Shown here piece after piece: positions 12,685-15,797 of a DNA stretch of 15,797 nt. The stretch is from Deltaproteobacteria bacterium (GTDB taxonomy: Bacteria; Desulfobacterota; Syntrophobacteria; BM002), in NCBI GenBank assembly GCA_017861095.1, contig JAGFXI010000010.1, forward strand, positions 1-15,797. Reading direction: 5' to 3'. A model generated the notes under the pieces. It saw only the letters and a list, made by a program, of their open reading frames with translations. It was not told the origin of the DNA and did not search any database. The position numbers and the translations under genes were made by a program. Within the stretch, counting starts at the first letter, position 1, and every line of letters starts with the position of its first letter.

Positions 12685-13860
12685 ATGGAAGGGAGCCGCA
12701 ACGGCACCATGAAAGAGTGGCAGGCCATTTCCGTACGAATGCTGGCAACAACGCCGACAGGAGACGTCTCGATCGGCGCTGGAGCCGGCAGCCGCGCACT
12801 GCCGGGGGGCTCAGGATCGGGACCCACCCTCACCTATGGGCCCTACCTCGACTCCGTTCGGCGCTTTCTTTTGAGACGCTCCGGAGCCAGTCTTTTTGCA
12901 GCGCTGAGCGCTCACCTCGGCCGCCCTGTGGGGTTGAAGGAGATAGAGAGGATCGATATCCGGAGCGAGAAGCATGGCGCCTTCTATCATGTGGCACGAG
13001 TTGATGTGCATCTCCTGGAGGCCGCCGTTTCCTTCGCGGTGAACGTTGCGGCGGGCGAGCTCGCGCGGATAACCCTCACGCGGGAGTGCCGCCTCCTTCG
13101 CCGTCTCGCACGGCGCATCCCCTCTCCGCACCTGCCTCGGGTCTACTCTCAGGGAAGCATGCGCCATGGCGAAGGGCACGAGGAACCGCTCGAACTTGGC
13201 CTCGCCGTAGGTGAATGGTTCACAGACTATCACGAGTTTCACCTGGGACGGCTGCAGGGGGAGAGGAGGGCAGGGCTTCTCCTCTGGGATTCTGCAACCG
13301 GCCACCGTGCCCTCAACGATATCCAGATCTCCTCCCTCTACCGGCAGGGGGCGAGGATACTCAGCGAGTACTATGACTGGAACAGCTTTCGTCAGATTTA
13401 CCCCTGGCACCACGGGGCCGGAGATTTTGTCGCCAGAGTAGAAGGGGACGTGGTCGACCTCAGGCTGATCACCGTGCGGGGCTATGATCCCGTTGTCGGG
13501 TACAGGACCAGAAAGATGGCGGGAAAGATGCTCGCCCTTCTCCTGTTCTTCCTGCACCTCACCCTCCAGATGCGCCTCGACCGCATCGACGGGGTGGGTG
13601 AGCTGGCCTGGGCGGAGGGGACCATCCTCGAGGATGTCACGAGAGGCTTTCTCGAGGCCGTTTCGGGAAAAGACGGTGCACCCTCGCCACCGGCCCTCCT
13701 TGAGATCCTTTGCGTGTTCAGCGAGGATGAGTGGCGGCAGGTATTGGCTGAAGTGCTGGAGGTCTACACCTTTTCTCCCGAAGAGCTGGAGCTGATCCAC
13801 CGACATGGAGAGGTGCATCTTCAGCAACTCAGGCAGACACTGCCTTCTTTGCCGCGATGA
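12685..13860 (+). CDS. Uncharacterised protein with diverged kinase/phosphotransferase-like motifs
   Basis: I cannot name this 391-residue protein. It reads as soluble and well-formed, with codon use like its neighbours. Some features recall the protein-kinase/aminoglycoside-phosphotransferase fold: a strand pattern with HGAFYHVARVDV near 95-106, Glu134 in TRECRLLRRL as a possible helix-C glutamate, a hinge-like segment GEWFTDYHEFHLG (176-188), a catalytic-loop-like WHHGAGDF (241-248, Asp247), and VRGYDP (264-269) where a metal-binding DFG might sit. A classical nucleotide-binding lysine is not clear. The first 45 residues are low-complexity and Gly/Ser-rich. In-frame ATGs at 12709 and 12739 are alternative starts, and no ribosome-binding site decides between them. 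It diverges from the ATP-grasp gene and may work with it. Confidence 0.75.
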   Translation: MEGSRNGTMKEWQAISVRMLATTPTGDVSIGAGAGSRALPGGSGSGPTLTYGPYLDSVRRFLLRRSGASLFAALSAHLGRPVGLKEIERIDIRSEKHGAFYHVARVDVHLLEAAVSFAVNVAAGELARITLTRECRLLRRLARRIPSPHLPRVYSQGSMRHGEGHEEPLELGLAVGEWFTDYHEFHLGRLQGERRAGLLLWDSATGHRALNDIQISSLYRQGARILSEYYDWNSFRQIYPWHHGAGDFVARVEGDVVDLRLITVRGYDPVVGYRTRKMAGKMLALLLFFLHLTLQMRLDRIDGVGELAWAEGTILEDVTRGFLEAVSGKDGAPSPPALLEILCVFSEDEWRQVLAEVLEVYTFSPEELELIHRHGEVHLQQLRQTLPSLPR

Positions 13861-13943
13861 TGAATGGAAGTTGTCCGGGGAAAAGGGAGGACATCGGGGA
13901 AAAAATCTGGAAACTGGTATCAATTAGTCCGCCGTAGCCGCCG

Positions 13944-13972
13944 TTGACACGAGAGAGACGATCTGCTATTGT
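13944..13972 (+). promoter_or_regulatory. Strong sigma-70 promoter of the ABC importer operon
   Basis: TTGACA (13944-13949) is a perfect -35 box. A 17-base spacer leads to TATTGT (13967-13972), which matches four of six positions and is preceded by TGC, an extended -10 element. Transcription should begin near 13979 and give a leader of about 75 bases before the ATG at 14054. This is the clearest promoter in the window and implies high expression of the binding protein. Confidence 0.75.
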
Positions 13973-14053
13973 GCTTCCGCGTTTTGCCGCATATCCCAAG
14001 CAAATAGTTCTGAGATTTTGTGGTGTTAAACTGGTAAGGAGAAGGAGGGAGCG

Positions 14054-15184
14054 ATGAATAAGATCCTGCGCGTTACTCTGGCATTTCTGGTGGTTGGCTT
14101 GGTTGTGTGGGGCTGTGCGAAGGAGACCGGACCCATGAAGATCGGCCTCATGGGTCCCATGACCGGCCCCTGGGCGAGCGAGGGCCAGGAGATGAAGCAG
14201 GTGGTTGACCTCCTGGCCGAAGACTTGAACGCCAAGGGCGGAGTTCTCGGCAGGAAGGTTGAGGTTGTGAGCGAGGATGACGGCGGCGATCCGAAGACCG
14301 CGGCCCTGGCGGCCCAGAAGCTGGTGACCCAGAAGGTGGTGGCTGTCATCGGGACCTACGGCTCCTCTATCACCGAGGCGAGCCAGAATATCTACAACGA
14401 GGCCAAGATTCCTCAGATCGCCAACGGTTCCACCGCAATCCGACTCACTGAGAAGGGGCTCAAGTACTTCTTCAGGACCTGCCCGCGGGACGACGAGCAG
14501 GCCAAGGTGGGTGCCCAGTACATCCAGAGCATGGGCTACAAGAAGCTCGCCATCCTCCATGACAACACCACCTATGCCAAGGGGCTCGCCGATGAGACCA
14601 AGGGGCTGGTCGAGAAGGCAGGTGTCGAGATCGTGTTCTTTGATGCTCTCACCCCGGGCGAGAAGGACTACACCGCCATCCTCACCAAGATGAAGGCTGC
14701 CAATCCCGACGCGGTCTTCTTCACCGGCTACTATCCTGAGGGCGGCCTCCTCCTTAACCAGAAGAAGGCGATGAATTGGCCGGTGCCCTTCATCGGTGGC
14801 GACGCCACCAACAATCCGGATCTGGTGAAGATCGCCGGAGCCGAGGCGGCCGAGGGCTTTGCCTTCCTGAGCCCGCCGTTGCCCAAGGACCTGCCCACAC
14901 CGGAGGCCAAGGCCTTCCTCGAGTCCTTCACCAAGAAGTATGGGAAGGCTCCAGCCTCCATCTACTCGGTTCTTGCCGGTGACGGCTTCCGCGTTCTTAT
15001 CGCGGCCATCCAAGCGACCAAGACCACCGAGGCGGACAAGGTGGGCGAGTACCTCCACACCCAGCTGAAAGATTTTGCCGGCTTGACGGGCAAGCTTTCC
15101 TTTAACGCCAAGGGTGACCGTGTAGGCGAGGTATACAAGGTCTACAAGGTGAACGCCCAGGGTGAATTCATTCTCCAGCCGTAG
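14054..15184 (+). CDS. LivJ/LivK-family ABC transporter substrate-binding lipoprotein
   Basis: A 376-residue periplasmic binding protein of the leucine/isoleucine/valine type (type I fold, two lobes). It captures a ligand for the LivH-containing importer that starts just downstream. The signal peptide is hydrophobic to residue 20 with Cys21 in VVWGCAK, an imperfect lipobox (Trp at -2), so it is probably lipid-anchored. The mature part begins KIGLMGPMTGPWASEGQ, the family N-terminus. GTYGSSITEAS and FIGGDATNNPD mark further ligand-cleft regions. The ribosome-binding site AAGGAGG (14042-14048) is excellent, with 5-base spacing. Ligand is uncertain: members bind branched-chain amino acids, other amino acids, amides, urea or aromatic acids, and sequence by eye cannot decide. 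Confidence 0.93.
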   Translation: MNKILRVTLAFLVVGLVVWGCAKETGPMKIGLMGPMTGPWASEGQEMKQVVDLLAEDLNAKGGVLGRKVEVVSEDDGGDPKTAALAAQKLVTQKVVAVIGTYGSSITEASQNIYNEAKIPQIANGSTAIRLTEKGLKYFFRTCPRDDEQAKVGAQYIQSMGYKKLAILHDNTTYAKGLADETKGLVEKAGVEIVFFDALTPGEKDYTAILTKMKAANPDAVFFTGYYPEGGLLLNQKKAMNWPVPFIGGDATNNPDLVKIAGAEAAEGFAFLSPPLPKDLPTPEAKAFLESFTKKYGKAPASIYSVLAGDGFRVLIAAIQATKTTEADKVGEYLHTQLKDFAGLTGKLSFNAKGDRVGEVYKVYKVNAQGEFILQP

Positions 15185-15195
15185 TAAGCCTCTCG

Positions 15196-15226
15196 TCGAC
15201 CCACGGCCGCCCACGCCGTGGGTCGA
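15196..15226 (+). promoter_or_regulatory. Perfect 12-bp hairpin between binding protein and livH
   Basis: TCGACCCACGGC (15196-15207) and GCCGTGGGTCGA (15215-15226) pair perfectly around a 7-base loop, 11 bases after the binding-protein stop. There is no T tract, so it is unlikely to be a full terminator. Strong hairpins at this position in ABC importer operons commonly protect the upstream message and let the binding protein be made in excess over the permease. Confidence 0.8.
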
Positions 15227-15246
15227 TTCCTCGCCACGAAGGTTTC

Positions 15247-15797
15247 ATGGAAATATTCTTGCAACAGCTCACCAACGGGCTGGCGGTGGGGTCTATCTAT
15301 GCCCTCATCGCCCTCGGCTACACCATGGTCTATGGTGTCCTGAAGCTGATCAACTTCGCCCATGGTGACCTCTTCACGATCGGCTCCTATCTCGGGTTGA
15401 CCTTGCTCACCTCCCTGGCGCTCACCGGGCGCCTCGGGGCGCTGGCGGGAATACTCTGTCTCGCCCTCATGGTCATGGGATTGGTGGCGCTCATCGGGGC
15501 TCTTCTTGAGCGCACCGCCTACCGTCCCCTCAGGCAATCTCCTCGCCTTTCTGCGGTTGTCTCCGCCCTGGGCGCCTCCATCTTTCTCCAGAACGCGGTG
15601 ATGCTCATCTACGGCGCCCGCTTCCAGGTCTACCCCCATGACATCTTGCCGAAAATGCCGCTGGGTCTCTTCGGCCTCTATATTCCGCTGGTGAAAGTGC
15701 TCGTCCTCGTTGCCGCCCTTGTTATGATGATGGCCCTCTACCTCTTCATTCAGAAGACCAAGCTGGGCACTGCCATTCGCGCCGCCGCCATCGATCA
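15247..15797 (+). CDS. livH: Branched-chain amino acid ABC transporter permease LivH, 5' part
   Basis: The first 183 codons of a LivH-type inner-membrane permease; the gene runs off the window. It starts at ATG 15247 with GAAGG a few bases upstream. The start MEIFLQQLTNGLAVGSIYAL and the stretch LINFAHGDLFTIGSYLG are hallmarks of LivH, followed by LLERTAYRPLR and, near the end, a KTKLGTAIRAAAID segment typical of the cytoplasmic coupling loop. Several hydrophobic spans are visible at about residues 9-30, 38-58, 68-88 and 148-171. It forms the channel with LivM, driven by LivG and LivF, which should lie downstream. The preceding binding-protein gene and hairpin place it second in the operon. 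Confidence 0.95.
   Translation, partial: MEIFLQQLTNGLAVGSIYALIALGYTMVYGVLKLINFAHGDLFTIGSYLGLTLLTSLALTGRLGALAGILCLALMVMGLVALIGALLERTAYRPLRQSPRLSAVVSALGASIFLQNAVMLIYGARFQVYPHDILPKMPLGLFGLYIPLVKVLVLVAALVMMMALYLFIQKTKLGTAIRAAAID

Noticed and set aside
13872..13893. TGTCC/GGACA stem after the kinase-like gene as a terminator.
   Set aside because: The stem is only 5 bp with a 12-base loop and is followed by A residues rather than T residues on the plus strand.
13829..15214. A 461-codon open frame on the minus strand opposite the substrate-binding protein gene.
   Set aside because: It is the reverse shadow of a clear LivJ/LivK-family gene with a strong promoter and ribosome-binding site. The translated protein is Gly/Leu-rich with no recognisable domain.

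Overview
The window is a GC-rich, gene-dense stretch of bacterial chromosome, mostly core metabolism and housekeeping, with one uncharacterised accessory locus. Three things point to a Gram-negative, probably anaerobic or facultative lineage: the order fabG-fabF-rpiB-glyA-dCMP deaminase-nrdR, the order hisC-cmk-rpsA-sppA, and a lipoprotein-anchored LIV-type importer. Desulfobacterota (the former Deltaproteobacteria) or the Methylomirabilota/Rokubacteria assemblage fit best. No rRNA or other decisive marker is present, so the phylum is inference from gene order and protein style.

Region 1 (2-5657, + strand): the end of etfA (electron-transfer flavoprotein alpha), then fabG and fabF (fatty-acid elongation), rpiB (pentose phosphates), glyA (glycine and one-carbon units), a dCMP deaminase (comEB) and nrdR. 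fabF/rpiB and comEB/nrdR overlap by 4 bases. glyA, the deaminase and NrdR form a coherent deoxynucleotide set: methylene-THF, dUMP for thymidylate, and control of ribonucleotide reductase. The acpP gene usual between fabG and fabF is missing.

Region 2 (5658-6163): about 500 bases without a gene. It holds a possible terminator, GC-rich palindromic repeat material, a 12-bp perfect palindrome and several small dyads.

Region 3 (6164-10946, + strand): hisC overlaps cmk; then rpsA with its own candidate promoter and a structured leader; then a short-form sppA. tyrA, aroA and ispH, often found in this neighbourhood in related bacteria, are absent.

Region 4 (10983-13860): yciO and a RimK-like ATP-grasp protein lie on the minus strand. 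Divergent from the ATP-grasp gene, with only about 42 bp between the first possible starts, is a 391-residue protein with motifs resembling a diverged kinase/phosphotransferase fold. This pair is the least explained and most interesting part of the window.

Region 5 (13861-15797, + strand): a branched-chain amino-acid-type ABC importer begins. A strong extended -10 promoter precedes a lipoprotein substrate-binding protein, then a 12-bp perfect hairpin, then livH, which runs off the end.

Several intergenic gaps carry palindromes that look like dispersed repeats (715-731, 3347-3399, 5732-5818, 11693-11778). I saw no CRISPR array, insertion sequence, tRNA or rRNA.
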